Assembly: GCA_945868845.1 (NCBI GenBank)
Contig: CAMBMS010000008.1
Span: forward strand, 1 to 64,000
DNA length: 64,000 bases
Direction of reading: 5' to 3'
Origin: Asaia bogorensis
GTDB lineage: Bacteria; Pseudomonadota; Alphaproteobacteria; Acetobacterales; Acetobacteraceae
This document shows positions 43,750-54,058 of the stretch, piece by piece (position 1 is the first letter of the stretch; every line of letters starts with the position of its first letter). The notes beneath the pieces are model-generated. The model searched no databases, was not told the origin of the DNA, and saw only the letters and a list, made by a program, of their open reading frames with translations. The position numbers were made by a program, and so were the translations under genes.

Positions 43750-44628
43750 ATGTTCAAGGGATCGCTTGTCGCGCTGATCACCCCAATGCGGGACGATGGC
43801 AGCTTCGATGAGAAAGCCTATGAATCCTTGGTGGACTGGCAGATCAAGGAGGGCACGCACGGTATCGTCCCCGTCGGCACCACCGGTGAAAGCCCGACCC
43901 TCACGCATGCAGAACACAAGCGCGTGGTAGAGATCGCGGTCGCCGTCGCCAGGGGCCGCGTGCCCGTGATTGCCGGTGCCGGATCAAACAGCACGGCGGA
44001 AGCCATTGATTTCACTCGCCACGCAAAGAAGGCTGGCGCGGATGCCTGCCTGATCGTCACACCCTATTACAACAAGCCGACGCAGGAGGGACTTTATTTG
44101 CACTACACCGCTATTGCCGATGCGGTGGACCTGCCGATCATTATGTATAATATACCCGGCCGCAGCGTGATCGATATGTCGGTGGAAACTACCGGACGGC
44201 TGGCCAAGCACAAGAACATCGTCGGCATGAAAGACGCGACGGCCAATTTGGTGCGCCCACTACATACGAAGCTCGCTGTCGGCGAGGATTTTTGTCAGTT
44301 GTCTGGCGAGGACCACACTGTACTCGCCTTCATGGCTTCGGGCGGCGTCGGCTGCATTTCCGTCAGCGCCAACGTGGCGCCGCGCCTCTGCGCGGATATG
44401 CATATTGCCTGGCAGGAAGGCCGCTGGGCCGATGCGATGGCGATCCAGGACCGGCTGGTGCCGCTGCATGACGCGATGTTCGCCGAGACCAGCCCGGGGC
44501 CGGTGAAATACGCCGCTTCCTTGCTTGGCAAGACATCGGAAAAATGTCGCCTGCCGCTGGCGCCCTGCATGCCCGCGACGAAGGAAAAGGTTCGCGCAGC
44601 AATGCAGCATGTCGGTTTGCTGAACTGA
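43750..44628 (+). CDS. dapA: 4-hydroxy-tetrahydrodipicolinate synthase
   Basis: A 292-residue TIM-barrel aldolase that condenses pyruvate and aspartate semialdehyde in lysine and diaminopimelate synthesis. The Schiff-base lysine is in [11 protein letters not shown] near residue 161, the catalytic tyrosine in [12 protein letters not shown] near 132, and the GTTGE motif in [11 protein letters not shown] near 42. CGGAGG precedes the ATG. Normal length. smpB follows 3 bases after the stop. Confidence 0.96.
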   Translation: MFKGSLVALITPMRDDGSFDEKAYESLVDWQIKEGTHGIVPVGTTGESPTLTHAEHKRVVEIAVAVARGRVPVIAGAGSNSTAEAIDFTRHAKKAGADACLIVTPYYNKPTQEGLYLHYTAIADAVDLPIIMYNIPGRSVIDMSVETTGRLAKHKNIVGMKDATANLVRPLHTKLAVGEDFCQLSGEDHTVLAFMASGGVGCISVSANVAPRLCADMHIAWQEGRWADAMAIQDRLVPLHDAMFAETSPGPVKYAASLLGKTSEKCRLPLAPCMPATKEKVRAAMQHVGLLN

Positions 44629-44631
44629 CAC

Positions 44632-45117
44632 GTGGCCGAGACGAAGAATAAAAAAGGCCTTATCTCACACGGTATTGCGGCGCAAAACCGTAAGGCGCGC
44701 TACGACTACACCGTGAAGGAAACGGTAGAGGCCGGAATCGTGCTGAAAGGGCCGGAGGTGAAATCCCTCCGGCTCGGCCGGGCCACCCTCACTGAGGCCT
44801 GGGCCGGGGAGCGCGAAGGAGAATTGTTCCTGTTCAACTGTTATATCCCCGAATATCAGGGTGGTGTACTGTCGCGATTTGAGACACGGGCGCCGCGCAA
44901 ATTGCTTGTTAGGCGCAAGCAGATGGTGGCGCTGTTCGGGGCCATGTCGCGCCAGGGAGCGACGATCGTGCCGCTGGATATTCATTTCAATGAACAGGGC
45001 CGCGCCAAAGTCCTTCTCGGTGTGGCCGAAGGCCGCAAGAACCATGACAAACGCGCCGCCGTCGCCACCCGTGACTGGCAGCGCGACAAGGCGCGGCTAT
45101 TGCGCAATCGGGGGTGA
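44632..45117 (+). CDS. smpB: SsrA-binding protein SmpB
   Basis: A 161-residue RNA-binding protein that brings tmRNA to stalled ribosomes. It starts with GTG 44632, three bases after dapA. Family landmarks are AAQNRKARYDYTVKETVEAG near residue 17, GPEVKSLRLGRATLTEAW near 41 and the basic C-terminal tail (KRAAVATRDWQRDKARLLRN). No tmRNA gene is in the window. Length is normal. Confidence 0.96.
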   Translation: MAETKNKKGLISHGIAAQNRKARYDYTVKETVEAGIVLKGPEVKSLRLGRATLTEAWAGEREGELFLFNCYIPEYQGGVLSRFETRAPRKLLVRRKQMVALFGAMSRQGATIVPLDIHFNEQGRAKVLLGVAEGRKNHDKRAAVATRDWQRDKARLLRNRG

Positions 45118-45174
45118 CGTAACGGTCGCCATGCGCCAGAGTCGGCACGGCATGGATATTTGCAGGGAACCCGG

Positions 45175-45846
45175 ATGACGAGCTCCGACGACACGATCAA
45201 TTTTTTTGGCCGCATGAAAGACAAGCTGATCGAGGCGAAGCAGGCCTGGGCCCGCGACGGTCGCCTGATCACCGGCCAGTCCGCCGAATACGAGCAGCGC
45301 TTGCCCCCGGGCCAGCGGCTGGTGAAGGATTGGCCGGTCCTCGATCTCGGCGTGCATCCGGATGTGCCGGCGCAGAAATTCCGCCTCGATCTGGACGGCG
45401 CGTTGGAAAACGCGGTCTCGCTCAGCCTGGAAGACTTCATGGCCTTGCCGCAGCAGGGAAGCGTGTCCGACATGCATTGCGTCACGCAATGGTCGCGCTA
45501 TGACAATCGGTGGAAGGGCGTGGCGGTCAGTGCATTGTTAGCATTGGTCAAGCCAAAGCCGGAAGCGAAGCACGTAATTTTTCATGCGCATGACGGCTAC
45601 ACCACCAATGTCCGGCTGGACCAATTCGACCAGCCCGATTGCTTCCTGGTGCATGAGTGGGAAGGTAAACCGATCGAGCGCCAGCATGGCGGGCCGGTAC
45701 GCATCCTGATCCCCCGGCTGTATTTGTGGAAATCTGCCAAGTGGCTGCGCCGGATCGAATTTTCCGCGTTTGACAAGCCAGGGTTCTGGGAAGTGCGTGG
45801 TTATCACAACAATGCCGATCCATGGTTGGAGGAACGCTATTCCTGA
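45175..45846 (+). CDS. Sulfite-oxidase-like molybdopterin-dependent oxidoreductase
   Basis: A 223-residue protein of the sulfite oxidase (oxidoreductase molybdopterin-binding) fold without a dimerisation or haem domain. The molybdenum-ligand cysteine lies in SVSDMHCVTQWSRYDNRWKG near residue 102. Other family marks are HAHDGYTTNV near 141, and GGPVRILIPRLYLWKSAKW with GFWEVRGYHNNADPW near the C-terminus. There is no signal peptide, so unlike MsrP it is probably cytosolic. It sits 57 bases after smpB. Substrate unknown. Confidence 0.88.
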   Translation: MTSSDDTINFFGRMKDKLIEAKQAWARDGRLITGQSAEYEQRLPPGQRLVKDWPVLDLGVHPDVPAQKFRLDLDGALENAVSLSLEDFMALPQQGSVSDMHCVTQWSRYDNRWKGVAVSALLALVKPKPEAKHVIFHAHDGYTTNVRLDQFDQPDCFLVHEWEGKPIERQHGGPVRILIPRLYLWKSAKWLRRIEFSAFDKPGFWEVRGYHNNADPWLEERYS

Positions 45847-45895
45847 TTTTCTCCGCCGTTTATCGCTGTTGTTCGCGGGTTCTGGGGGTGCTCTG

Positions 45896-46402
45896 ATGAC
45901 AGTTGGCGCGCAAGTGACTGGGCCGGATCAGTTGGCCTGGGAATTTTCCTTTCCCGCCATCGAGAGCGGTGAATTGAAATTATCGGATTTCAGGGGCCGC
46001 GTGCTGCTGGTGGTAAACACGGCCAGCTTCTGTGGCTACACGCCGCAATACGAAAGTTTGCAGGAGCTGCATAGCGCACGCGCCGCCGAGGGCCTCACGG
46101 TTATCGGCGTGCCGAGCCGCGATTTTCGTCAGGAGTCCGCGGACAACGCCACGGTCAAAAATTTCTGCGACACGATGTACGGTATCGATTTTCCCATGTC
46201 CGGTATCCAGCATGTGCGCGGTGATTCCGCGGCGCCCTTCTATGCCTGGGTGCGCGCAGGACGCGGCTGGCAACCAGCGTGGAATTTCAACAAGGTGCTT
46301 ATCGGCCGCGATGGCCAGGTCAAAGCCACGTTCGGTGCAGGCGACACCCTGGGTGGTGCCGCGATCACCCAGGCCATCGCCGCCGAGCTGGCGGCAAGAT
46401 AA
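45896..46402 (+). CDS. Glutathione peroxidase family protein
   Basis: At least 168 residues of the thioredoxin-fold GPx family. The peroxidatic cysteine is in VVNTASFCGYTPQYESLQEL near residue 43 and the WNFNK motif in QPAWNFNKVLIGRDG near 129; the usual glutamine-containing segment is altered (SRDFRQES). Upstream of ATG 45896 the frame reads FLRRLSLLFAGSGGALMTVG, which looks like a signal peptide, so the true start may be ATG 45812 (overlapping the upstream gene) or TTG 45869 and the protein exported. It overlaps or closely follows the sulfite-oxidase-like gene. Confidence 0.85.
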   Translation: MTVGAQVTGPDQLAWEFSFPAIESGELKLSDFRGRVLLVVNTASFCGYTPQYESLQELHSARAAEGLTVIGVPSRDFRQESADNATVKNFCDTMYGIDFPMSGIQHVRGDSAAPFYAWVRAGRGWQPAWNFNKVLIGRDGQVKATFGAGDTLGGAAITQAIAAELAAR

Positions 46403-46432
46403 CCCACGGATCAAACACCGATTTCTACAGCG

Positions 46433-46831
46433 ATGTAAGGCGAGGACGCGATCCACGAATTGCTGCCGGAATATTGTTATTGGCTGGACAATAACCGCTT
46501 CGATGACATGGCGGTCTAGTTAACCGAGGACGGCACCTGGGCCACCGCGTTCGGCACCGGCAGCACACGGGCCAGCGTCGTCGGGCAGCTCCGAAAAACG
46601 CCGCCAAGGGCGGCGGAGCGCCGCCGCGCCGCATCAATCATACCACCAATATCGTCATTCGCCTGTCTGGCGACACCGCGTAGGTGACGTCGAACTCGAC
46701 GGTGGTGGAAAACTCCCCGAACAATATCCGTCCCAGTTAGGGCGGCTACACGGACGATCCGGCAAAATAAACGGCCCTGGATGTTTAAATATCGTAAGAT
46801 AGACCGTGACCTCGCCCCCGGGTTGTTCTGA
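46433..46831 (+). pseudogene. Broken SnoaL-like/NTF2-fold gene
   Basis: From 46433 the frame reads AIHELLPEYCYWLDNNRFDD and MAV-stop (TAG 46516-46518), then LTEDGTWATAFGTGSTRASV and VGQLRK, then after a shift RRINHTTNIVIRLSGDTA-stop, then VENSPNNIRPS-stop-GGYTDD, and ends WMFKYRKIDRDLAPGLF with the stop at 46829-46831. This is the pattern of a SnoaL-like polyketide-cyclase/ring-hydroxylating small-subunit fold. At least four in-frame stops and one or more frameshifts make it non-functional. The second codon at 46436 is itself TAA. Confidence 0.8.
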
Positions 46832-46834
46832 CCC

Positions 46835-47941
46835 TCAGGCTAGCACCGCTTCCGTCTTCCGCTTGATCAGCTCGAAGTCGATATCCGCGCCGAGCCCCGG
46901 TCCTGTCGGTGCTGACAGCATACCGTCGGCGTCGATTTCCAACTCCGTTGCTATGCCGTATTTATGCGCGCCATCTGGCAGCAGCACCTCGAACCACGTT
47001 GTATTCGGGATCGACAGCGCCAGATGCAGGTTAGCGAGGTTGTTCAGAGAATTGCCAGAATGGTGGATTTCATAGTTCATACGAAACGCCTCCGCGAGGT
47101 GCGCGGTCTTTAGCATCGTCGTTAGCCCACCCTTATTGGGAATATCGCCGCGTAGGTAATCCGTGGCCTGCTGTGTCAGCCAGATCGGGTAAGTGTCCAA
47201 TCCACCGGCAGGATATTCCGTAGCCATGATCGGAATATTTAATTTTTGCCGCAGTTTTACATAGGACAGAATATCTTCATCGGCCAACGGGTCTTCATAC
47301 CAGAGATACCCCATCTCCTGGATTGCCAGCCCGACACGCAACGCGGCGGGGTAGTCATAGCTCCAGGTAGAATCTAGCATCACGTTGTAATCATCGCCAA
47401 CGCCGCGCCGTACCGCCTCGCAGACTTTGATATCGGTGGCGGGATCAGTGGGCGGATGAATCTTGTACGCCTTCCAGCCCGATTGCTTAAGGCGTTGCGC
47501 TTGATCTACATAGGCCCCTGCGTCGGGAAGAAGCTGCGAGGACGCGTACGCACCAATGGAAGTCCGCGTCGTCCCCATCAGCGCATGTACCGGCAGCCCG
47601 GCGATTTTTCCGGCGAGATCCCATAACGCTACATCCGCCGCGCCAATGCAGCGATAGGAGACGGACCGGGATAATTTCAGCATCCGCGCGTGAAGTCGCT
47701 CGCGTTCCAGCGGGTTGGCGCCCATCAGTAGCGGCTTGATCCAGCGGATCAGTTGTGGCCCATCCATGGACGCTGGATTGGACGCGGAGCCAAGAAACGC
47801 ATGGCCCTCCTGACCGTCATCCGTCCTGATCCGCAACAGGCCGAGGTTGGAATTCTGCTGCGTGAAAGAACCGGCGTGGTAGCGCGTAGCGGGGATATTA
47901 TCCCAGGTGAAGATGGTGAGGGAGATGTGGTCGATTTTTAT
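46835..47941 (-). CDS. Mandelate racemase/muconate-lactonizing family protein, start codon altered
   Basis: An enolase-superfamily enzyme abstracting an alpha proton from a carboxylate. Metal-site and catalytic regions are present: WKAYKIHPPTD, VMLDSTWSYDYP, LWYEDPLADED, IMATEYPAGG and YEIHHSGNSLNNLANL. Family homology begins at KIDHISLTIFTWDNIPATRY, upstream of the first TTG (47836), where the start position reads ATA (47941-47939), nine bases after GAGGGG and two codons after a TGA. Either ATG mutated to ATA or a rare start is used; starting at TTG 47836 would remove 35 residues of the capping domain. It ends 3 bases from the SnoaL remnant. Confidence 0.8.
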   Translation of the reverse strand: MKIDHISLTIFTWDNIPATRYHAGSFTQQNSNLGLLRIRTDDGQEGHAFLGSASNPASMDGPQLIRWIKPLLMGANPLERERLHARMLKLSRSVSYRCIGAADVALWDLAGKIAGLPVHALMGTTRTSIGAYASSQLLPDAGAYVDQAQRLKQSGWKAYKIHPPTDPATDIKVCEAVRRGVGDDYNVMLDSTWSYDYPAALRVGLAIQEMGYLWYEDPLADEDILSYVKLRQKLNIPIMATEYPAGGLDTYPIWLTQQATDYLRGDIPNKGGLTTMLKTAHLAEAFRMNYEIHHSGNSLNNLANLHLALSIPNTTWFEVLLPDGAHKYGIATELEIDADGMLSAPTGPGLGADIDFELIKRKTEAVLA

Positions 47942-48104
47942 GGCTCAAATCCCCTCACGCCTATGGCTTCCTGGAACTGGCTACCCGGCTCCCAGAGTAG
48001 TTTGCGGTGCTTTTCTAAAGGAACTTACGCTGGATGCAAGTTGGCATGGCAGATGTCAGCGGATCGTCGTTGCACCCATCCTACCCCCAGCGTAGATTGC
48101 CCAA

Positions 48105-49184
48105 ATGCTAGGCAAATGTCCCGCTCCCACTACAGCATCCGCCCTCAAACCCATCGATCTCGGCCAAGGCGTGTGCATCGACACGCCGGTGATCCTGGCG
48201 CCGATGTCGGGCGTTACCGATCTTCCATTCCGCCGCCTCGCCCGGACGCTGGGGGCAGGGTTGGTGGTGTCGGAAATGATCGCCTCCTGGGCGATGATCA
48301 GGGAAAATCAGGCGACGATGCGCATGGCTAAGGTTGCTGATAATGGCGGGCCGAATTCCATCCAGCTCGCTGGCTGCGATCCTGCGGCGATGGCCGAAGC
48401 TGCCCGCATCGCGGTCGATCAGGGCGCCGATATCGTCGATATCAATTTCGGCTGCCCGGTGAAGAAAGTCGCCCTCGGCCAGTCGGCAGGGTCTGCTCTC
48501 ATGCGTGACGAAATCCATGCTGCGCGCATCCTCGAAGCGACGGTGAAGGCTGTGCGCGTACCCGTCACCCTGAAGATGCGCATGGGCTGGGACCACGCCA
48601 GTCTGAACGCGCCAGTCCTCGCGCGCATCGCCCAAGGTGTCGGAATCCGCATGGTGACGGTGCATGGCCGCACGCGGCAGCAATTCTATACCGGCCAGGC
48701 AGACTGGGCGTTCGTAAGGCAGGTGAAGGACGCGGTCAAAATTCCAGTCATCGTCAATGGCGATATCCTCACCGACGATGACGCGGCCGAGGCTTTGCGC
48801 CTGTCCGGCGCCGATGGGGTGATGATCGGGCGCGGCTGCTATGGCCGGCCCTGGTTCCCCGCGCAGGTGGCGCATTATTTGCGCACCGGCCAGCATGTGG
48901 CGGAACCCGATCTGGCGCGGCAAAGAGCGGTGCTGCTGGACCATTACCAGCTGATGCTGGACCATTTTGGTGCGGCGTCCGGGTTGCGCATGGCGCGCAA
49001 ACATCTCGCCTGGTATTCGCGCGGCCTGCCGGGTTCGGCGGAATATCGCGCCGCGATGATGCGTCTGCCTGACCCGACGGCGGTGCGCGCGCTGGTCGAC
49101 GCTTTCTATGACCCGCTGGTCGCGCGCGGCGTCATGCCGGTCCGTGTCATCCCCGACGAATCCTTGGGGGCCGAGGCGGCATGA
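48105..49184 (+). CDS. dusB: tRNA-dihydrouridine synthase B
   Basis: A 359-residue FMN-dependent TIM-barrel enzyme that reduces uridine to dihydrouridine in tRNA. Motifs are [19 protein letters not shown] near residue 29, [14 protein letters not shown] near 109 (active-site cysteine), [10 protein letters not shown] near 153 and [13 protein letters not shown] near 185. In alphaproteobacteria this gene (nifR3) commonly heads the ntrBC operon, as here; its stop overlaps the ntrB ATG by four bases. Confidence 0.95.
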   Translation: MLGKCPAPTTASALKPIDLGQGVCIDTPVILAPMSGVTDLPFRRLARTLGAGLVVSEMIASWAMIRENQATMRMAKVADNGGPNSIQLAGCDPAAMAEAARIAVDQGADIVDINFGCPVKKVALGQSAGSALMRDEIHAARILEATVKAVRVPVTLKMRMGWDHASLNAPVLARIAQGVGIRMVTVHGRTRQQFYTGQADWAFVRQVKDAVKIPVIVNGDILTDDDAAEALRLSGADGVMIGRGCYGRPWFPAQVAHYLRTGQHVAEPDLARQRAVLLDHYQLMLDHFGAASGLRMARKHLAWYSRGLPGSAEYRAAMMRLPDPTAVRALVDAFYDPLVARGVMPVRVIPDESLGAEAA

Positions 49185-50320
49185 GCGCCTCCTCCCGCCG
49201 CCTCGGGCCGGTCCGCGCGCGCGGCGCCGACTCTGGCAAGGCACTGGCTGCGCAGATCCTCAGCGCGATGATGCTACCGGTGGTGTTGCTGGATCTTGAA
49301 AATCGCTTTCGCCATGTCAACCCGGCGGCGGAGGAATTTCTCGGTATTTCCGCCCAGCAACTGGTGCAGCTCGGATTGAGCGATCTGCTGCCGGGCGACC
49401 ATCCGCTGTTCATGCTGATCGAGCATGTGCGTCGGGCCGGCGTGACCGTATCCGACCACGATTTGACTCTGCAAAGTCCGCGCCTGGCCAAGCAGGGCAT
49501 TACCGTCCAGGCCAGCCCGCTACCAGAAGAAGACGGTGCGGTGGTCGTGGTGTTTCAGGATGCTTCCGCTGCGCGTTTACTGGACCGGCAATTGGCGTTT
49601 CGTGGTGCCGCGCGTTCGGTCTCCGGCATGGCGGCGATCCTAGCGCATGAAGTGAAGAACCCGCTTTCCGGTATTCGCGGCGCCGCGCAATTGCTGGAGG
49701 CTTCGGTCGGTCCATCGGATCAGGAATTGGCAATCTTGATCCAGGATGAGGCCGACCGCATCCGCGATCTGGTGGATCGGATGGAGATGTTCTCGGAAAA
49801 GCCGATCATACGCCGCCCGGTCAATATCCATCGCATACTGGAACATGTGCGCAAGCTGGCACAATCGGGCTTCGCCGCTGGTATTCGCTTCTCCGAAAAC
49901 TACGATCCATCCTTGCCGGCGGTGGCCGCCAACCGGGATCAGCTGGTGCAGGTCCTACTGAACTTGGTGAAAAATTCCGCCGAGGCAATTAAAGCCGTTG
50001 GTAATCTGCACGGAGAGATCATTCTTTCTACTGCTTATCAGCATGGCGTGCGCCTCGCGCTGCCGGGTTCGCGCACCCGCATCGATCTGCCCTTGCTAGT
50101 GATAGTGCGTGATAATGGCCCCGGTATCGCCGAGGATATCCTGCCGCGTCTGTTCGAACCGTTTGTCACGTCGAAAAGTTTCGGCTCCGGCCTTGGCCTT
50201 GCCCTGGTGGCGAAAATCATCGGCGATCATGGTGGGCTGATCGAAGTGCATAGCCGACCCGATCGAACGGAATTCCATTTACATCTGCCGATGGCGGTCG
50301 ATGACGATGTGTCCACCTGA
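49181..50320 (+). CDS. ntrB: Nitrogen regulation sensor histidine kinase NtrB
   Basis: A 379-residue soluble kinase-phosphatase that reads nitrogen status through PII and phosphorylates NtrC. An N-terminal PAS domain ([20 protein letters not shown] near residue 32) is followed by the H-box in [20 protein letters not shown] near 150, then N-box (LVKNSAEAI) and G-boxes ([28 protein letters not shown]). No membrane helix. It is coupled to dusB and lies 26 bases before ntrC. Confidence 0.95.
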   Translation: MSASSRRLGPVRARGADSGKALAAQILSAMMLPVVLLDLENRFRHVNPAAEEFLGISAQQLVQLGLSDLLPGDHPLFMLIEHVRRAGVTVSDHDLTLQSPRLAKQGITVQASPLPEEDGAVVVVFQDASAARLLDRQLAFRGAARSVSGMAAILAHEVKNPLSGIRGAAQLLEASVGPSDQELAILIQDEADRIRDLVDRMEMFSEKPIIRRPVNIHRILEHVRKLAQSGFAAGIRFSENYDPSLPAVAANRDQLVQVLLNLVKNSAEAIKAVGNLHGEIILSTAYQHGVRLALPGSRTRIDLPLLVIVRDNGPGIAEDILPRLFEPFVTSKSFGSGLGLALVAKIIGDHGGLIEVHSRPDRTEFHLHLPMAVDDDVST

Positions 50321-50346
50321 CATCATGCTTCGTTTGAGATTTTGAT

Positions 50347-51789
50347 ATGACCCTACCCACAATCCTGATTGCTGACGACGACCGCTCCATCCGCACGGTT
50401 CTAACGCAGGCGCTGGGCCGATCCGGTTATCAGGTCCGCTCCACCGGCAATGCCGCGACCTTGTGGCGTTGGGTGGAGGATGGCGAGGGCGATCTGGTGA
50501 TCACCGATGTGGTAATGCCCGATGAGAATGGCCTCGATCTGCTCCCGCGTATCAAGCGCATCCGCCCCGATCTGCGCGTCGTGGTGATGAGCGCGCAATC
50601 CACCCTGATGACGGCAGTGAAGGCGGCGCAGCGCGGCGCATTTGAATATCTGCCTAAACCGTTCGACTTGCAGGAGCTGCTGGCGATTGTTGGGCGTGCC
50701 CTGGCGGTTTCGCCGCCGGCAGTGCCGGGCGAGATGGCGGACGCGGATGAACGGCTGCCTCTGATCGGGCGCAGTGCCGCGATGCAGGACATCTATCGTT
50801 CCATCGCGCGGCTCACCACCAACGACCTGACCGTGATGATCAATGGCGAATCCGGTACCGGCAAGGAACTGGTGGCGCGTGCCCTGCACGATTATGGTAA
50901 ACGCCGTGCCGGTCCCTTCATCGCCATCAACATGGCCGCCATCCCGCGCGAGCTGATCGAGAGCGAGCTGTTCGGCCATGAACGAGGCGCCTTTACCGGC
51001 GCCACCAACCGTACCACGGGCAGCTTCGAACAAGCAGCAGGTGGCACCTTGTTCCTAGATGAGATTGGCGACATGCCGCCGGAGGCGCAGACACGCTTGC
51101 TGCGTGTTCTGCAGGAAGGCGAGTTCATGTCCGTGGGTGGACGGCGACCGATCAAGGCGGATGTGCGTATCATTGCCGCCACGCATCGCGATCTGCGGCT
51201 GGCCATTCAGCAGAATCAATTTCGGGAAGATCTTTTCTACCGCCTTAACGTGGTACCCATCCGCCTTCCGCCCTTGCGAGAACGGGTGGAGGATATTCCC
51301 CTTCTGGCGCGTCATTTCCTCGATCATGCCGCGGCCCATGGCATGGCGGTGAAAGCGCTTGATGCCACAGCGATCGACCGGTTAAAGGCCTATCGCTGGC
51401 CCGGCAATGTGCGCGAGTTAGAGAACCTAATGCGCCGCCTAGCTGCATTGTATCCACAGGAGACGATCACTGAAGCGGTGCTGGATGCCGAACTGGCTGA
51501 TGCCGTGGCGGCTGAGCCGGCGGCGCAGGCCAGTAGTGCCGGCGAGCCACTGATGGTGGCAGTGGAGCGGCATATCCGCCAGTTTCTCGCCGCGCATGTG
51601 GATGGCCCCGGTCCCACCAATGTCTATGACCGCGTGATGGCCGAAGTGGAGCGCCCGTTGATTCGGATGACCCTAGCGGCCACGCGCGGCAACCAGATAC
51701 GCGCCGCCGCGATTCTCGGGCTGAACCGCAATACCTTGCGCAAAAAAATTCGCGATCTTGCCATCCCCGTGGTTCGTGGTCTGGAATGA
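50347..51789 (+). CDS. ntrC: Nitrogen regulation response regulator NtrC
   Basis: A 480-residue sigma-54 activator. The receiver domain has the phospho-acceptor D54 in [13 protein letters not shown]; the AAA+ domain has [18 protein letters not shown] near residue 164 and the sigma-54-contacting GAFTGA (RGAFTGATN near 217); the C-terminal Fis-type helix-turn-helix is [20 protein letters not shown]. All parts for nitrogen-controlled transcription are intact. Partner kinase is the upstream NtrB. Confidence 0.96.
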   Translation: MTLPTILIADDDRSIRTVLTQALGRSGYQVRSTGNAATLWRWVEDGEGDLVITDVVMPDENGLDLLPRIKRIRPDLRVVVMSAQSTLMTAVKAAQRGAFEYLPKPFDLQELLAIVGRALAVSPPAVPGEMADADERLPLIGRSAAMQDIYRSIARLTTNDLTVMINGESGTGKELVARALHDYGKRRAGPFIAINMAAIPRELIESELFGHERGAFTGATNRTTGSFEQAAGGTLFLDEIGDMPPEAQTRLLRVLQEGEFMSVGGRRPIKADVRIIAATHRDLRLAIQQNQFREDLFYRLNVVPIRLPPLRERVEDIPLLARHFLDHAAAHGMAVKALDATAIDRLKAYRWPGNVRELENLMRRLAALYPQETITEAVLDAELADAVAAEPAAQASSAGEPLMVAVERHIRQFLAAHVDGPGPTNVYDRVMAEVERPLIRMTLAATRGNQIRAAAILGLNRNTLRKKIRDLAIPVVRGLE

Positions 51790-51805
51790 GGGGGTCGGTG
51801 CACAC

Positions 51806-54058
51806 GTGAATATCAGTCCCGCGGCGCAGAGCCTGCAAGCTGCACCGGAGCTGGCGCCATCGGTCGCCCCGCCCGTGGTTGGGGGGAGGATGCGCCAGAT
51901 GCTTTCGCGATTGAGCGCAATCCTGCTGGGCAAGGTGACGACGTTTATCCTTTCCGCGCTGGCAGTCGGGCTGGGCGTTGTCACCTTCGTCCTGCTGGCG
52001 CACGGAGCGCCGCTTGGGGTGCGCCCAGAGGTGGGCGTGGGTCTGGTGCTCGCGAACCTGATCGTGCTGTTGATCCTGGGTGCCGCGCTGGCTGGGCGGC
52101 TGACTAGGGTGGTCGTTGAACGCCGGCGGGGTGCAGCCGGGGCGCAGCTGCATGTACGTCTGGTGTTGTTGTTCGCCGGGGTTGCCGTGGTGCCGACGAT
52201 CGTCGTGGCGGTGTTCGCTAGCACGTTCTTTCACTACGGGATCAAATCCTGGTTCAACGAACCGGTGCGTGCCGCACTCACCGAATCCCTAAAAGCCTCG
52301 CGGGGCTATCTGGAGGAGCATCACAATACGATCCGCGCGACGGCGCTGGAGATGGCAAACGATCTTGCCCAGGCCAGTCTCTATCTGGCGACCGATCCGT
52401 CGGGGTTTGCCAATCTACTGGCTAATTACACCATGCTGCGCGGCCTGACGGAGACGGTGGTGTTTGAACCCTCCACCGGCCAGGTGCGGGCGTCCGCCGG
52501 CCTGTTTGGCGGTATCGGCACGGAAAGCCCGCCGGCCTGGGCGACGGAGCGGGCACGTAGCGGCGACGTGGCGGTGCTGGCGTCGGAGGATGGCACGCGG
52601 GTGCGCGCGGTCGTGGCGCTGCAGACCACGCCGCACTTGATGCTGCTGGCGGGGCGGCCGGTCGATCCGCAGATTCTCGCCCATATGGCGCGCACCGAAC
52701 TAGCGGTTAGCGAATACCAGCGGCTCGATCAAAACCGTTCCTGGCTGCAACTGACTTTCGCCTGGATCTTCGCCATAGTGGCGCTGCTGGTGTTGAGCGC
52801 GGCGGTGCTGATCGGGCTGCTAATCGCCAACCAGATCGCGCGCCCGATCGGCGGGCTGATCCAGGCGGCAGAACGTGTGCGTAGTGGCGATCTGACGGTG
52901 CGGGTGGCAGAGGCGGGTAGCGAGGATGAGATCGGAGGGCTGTTACGCGCCTTTAATCGCATGACCGGGCAGCTGAACGCGCAGCGCAGCGAGCTGATGG
53001 GTGCCTACGGCCAGATCGACGAGCGCCGCCGCTTTACCGAAACTGTGCTGGCTGGTGTCTCGGCAGGGGTAATCGGGCTGGATGCGAAGGGTCGGATCGA
53101 ACTGCCCAACCGCGCTGCCGGCGAATTGCTGGGCATCGACCCAATGGTGTCGCTGGGTCGGCATCTGGCTGAGGTAGTGCCCGAATTCGCATCCTTGCTG
53201 CGCGAGGCGCAAGACACTCCGGAGCGCGCCCGTACGGCGGAAATTCAACTCGGTCCATCATCGCGCCGGCGCAGCCTGATTCTGCGCATCGGTGCCGAGA
53301 TGCGGGCAGGGCAGGTGGATGGCTTCGTCGTCACGTTCGATGATATCACCGAACTGCAGTCTGCCCAGCGGCAGGCCGCCTGGGCCGATGTGGCGCGGCG
53401 GATCGCGCATGAGATCAAGAACCCGCTGACCCCGATCCAGCTTTCGGCGGAACGGCTGAAGCGGCGTTTCGCCAAGGAAATCACCTCCGATCCCGACACG
53501 TTTACAAAATGCGTCGACACCATCATCCGCCATGTTGGCGATATCGGGCGCATGGTGAATGAATTTTCGTCCTTCGCTCGGATGCCGCAGCCGCAGATCA
53601 AGCCGCATGATCTAGGCCGTGTCGCGCGCGAAGTGTTGGTTCTGCGCAAGATCGGGAAACCTGATATCGCCTGGACGTCGGAAATTCCCGTACAAGGCCC
53701 GGTGGTGGCGTGCGACGCGCAAATGATGCGCCAAGCGCTGACCAATCTGCTACAGAATGCGGAGGACGCGATCTCCATGCGCGATCGGGCGGGGGTGATC
53801 GTATTGTTGGTATGGGCTGACGAGCAGATGGCCTATATGGAAGTCAGCGATGATGGCATCGGCCTGCCTCAACAGGATCGCAATCAATTGACCGAGCCCT
53901 ATATCACGCATAAAATCAAGGGCACCGGCCTGGGCTTGGCGATTGTTAAGAAAATCATGGAAGATCATGGTGGGAACGTGCATCTGGACGATCGTTCGGA
54001 CGGGCCGGGCGCAGTGGTTACCTTGTCCTTGCCGCTGAGGCCCGTGCATGGCGCATGA
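51806..54058 (+). CDS. ntrY: Nitrogen regulation sensor histidine kinase NtrY
   Basis: An approximately 750-residue membrane kinase. Two or three N-terminal helices (starting near ILLGKVTTFILSALAVGLGV), a periplasmic region, another helix near residue 335, a HAMP domain (ANQIARPIGGLIQAAERVR), a PAS domain and the H-box ARRIAHEIKNPLTPIQLSAE near 540, then GTGLGLAIVKKIMEDHGG. The start is uncertain: GTG 51806, ATG 51890 and ATG 51899 are possible; 51899 has GGGAGG 9 bases upstream. It pairs with NtrX, which it overlaps by 11 bases. Confidence 0.93.
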   Translation: MNISPAAQSLQAAPELAPSVAPPVVGGRMRQMLSRLSAILLGKVTTFILSALAVGLGVVTFVLLAHGAPLGVRPEVGVGLVLANLIVLLILGAALAGRLTRVVVERRRGAAGAQLHVRLVLLFAGVAVVPTIVVAVFASTFFHYGIKSWFNEPVRAALTESLKASRGYLEEHHNTIRATALEMANDLAQASLYLATDPSGFANLLANYTMLRGLTETVVFEPSTGQVRASAGLFGGIGTESPPAWATERARSGDVAVLASEDGTRVRAVVALQTTPHLMLLAGRPVDPQILAHMARTELAVSEYQRLDQNRSWLQLTFAWIFAIVALLVLSAAVLIGLLIANQIARPIGGLIQAAERVRSGDLTVRVAEAGSEDEIGGLLRAFNRMTGQLNAQRSELMGAYGQIDERRRFTETVLAGVSAGVIGLDAKGRIELPNRAAGELLGIDPMVSLGRHLAEVVPEFASLLREAQDTPERARTAEIQLGPSSRRRSLILRIGAEMRAGQVDGFVVTFDDITELQSAQRQAAWADVARRIAHEIKNPLTPIQLSAERLKRRFAKEITSDPDTFTKCVDTIIRHVGDIGRMVNEFSSFARMPQPQIKPHDLGRVAREVLVLRKIGKPDIAWTSEIPVQGPVVACDAQMMRQALTNLLQNAEDAISMRDRAGVIVLLVWADEQMAYMEVSDDGIGLPQQDRNQLTEPYITHKIKGTGLGLAIVKKIMEDHGGNVHLDDRSDGPGAVVTLSLPLRPVHGA

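Noticed and set aside
48108-49244. 378-codon minus-strand frame opposite dusB
   Set aside because: Antisense shadow; His/Arg-rich and without motifs, while dusB is complete.
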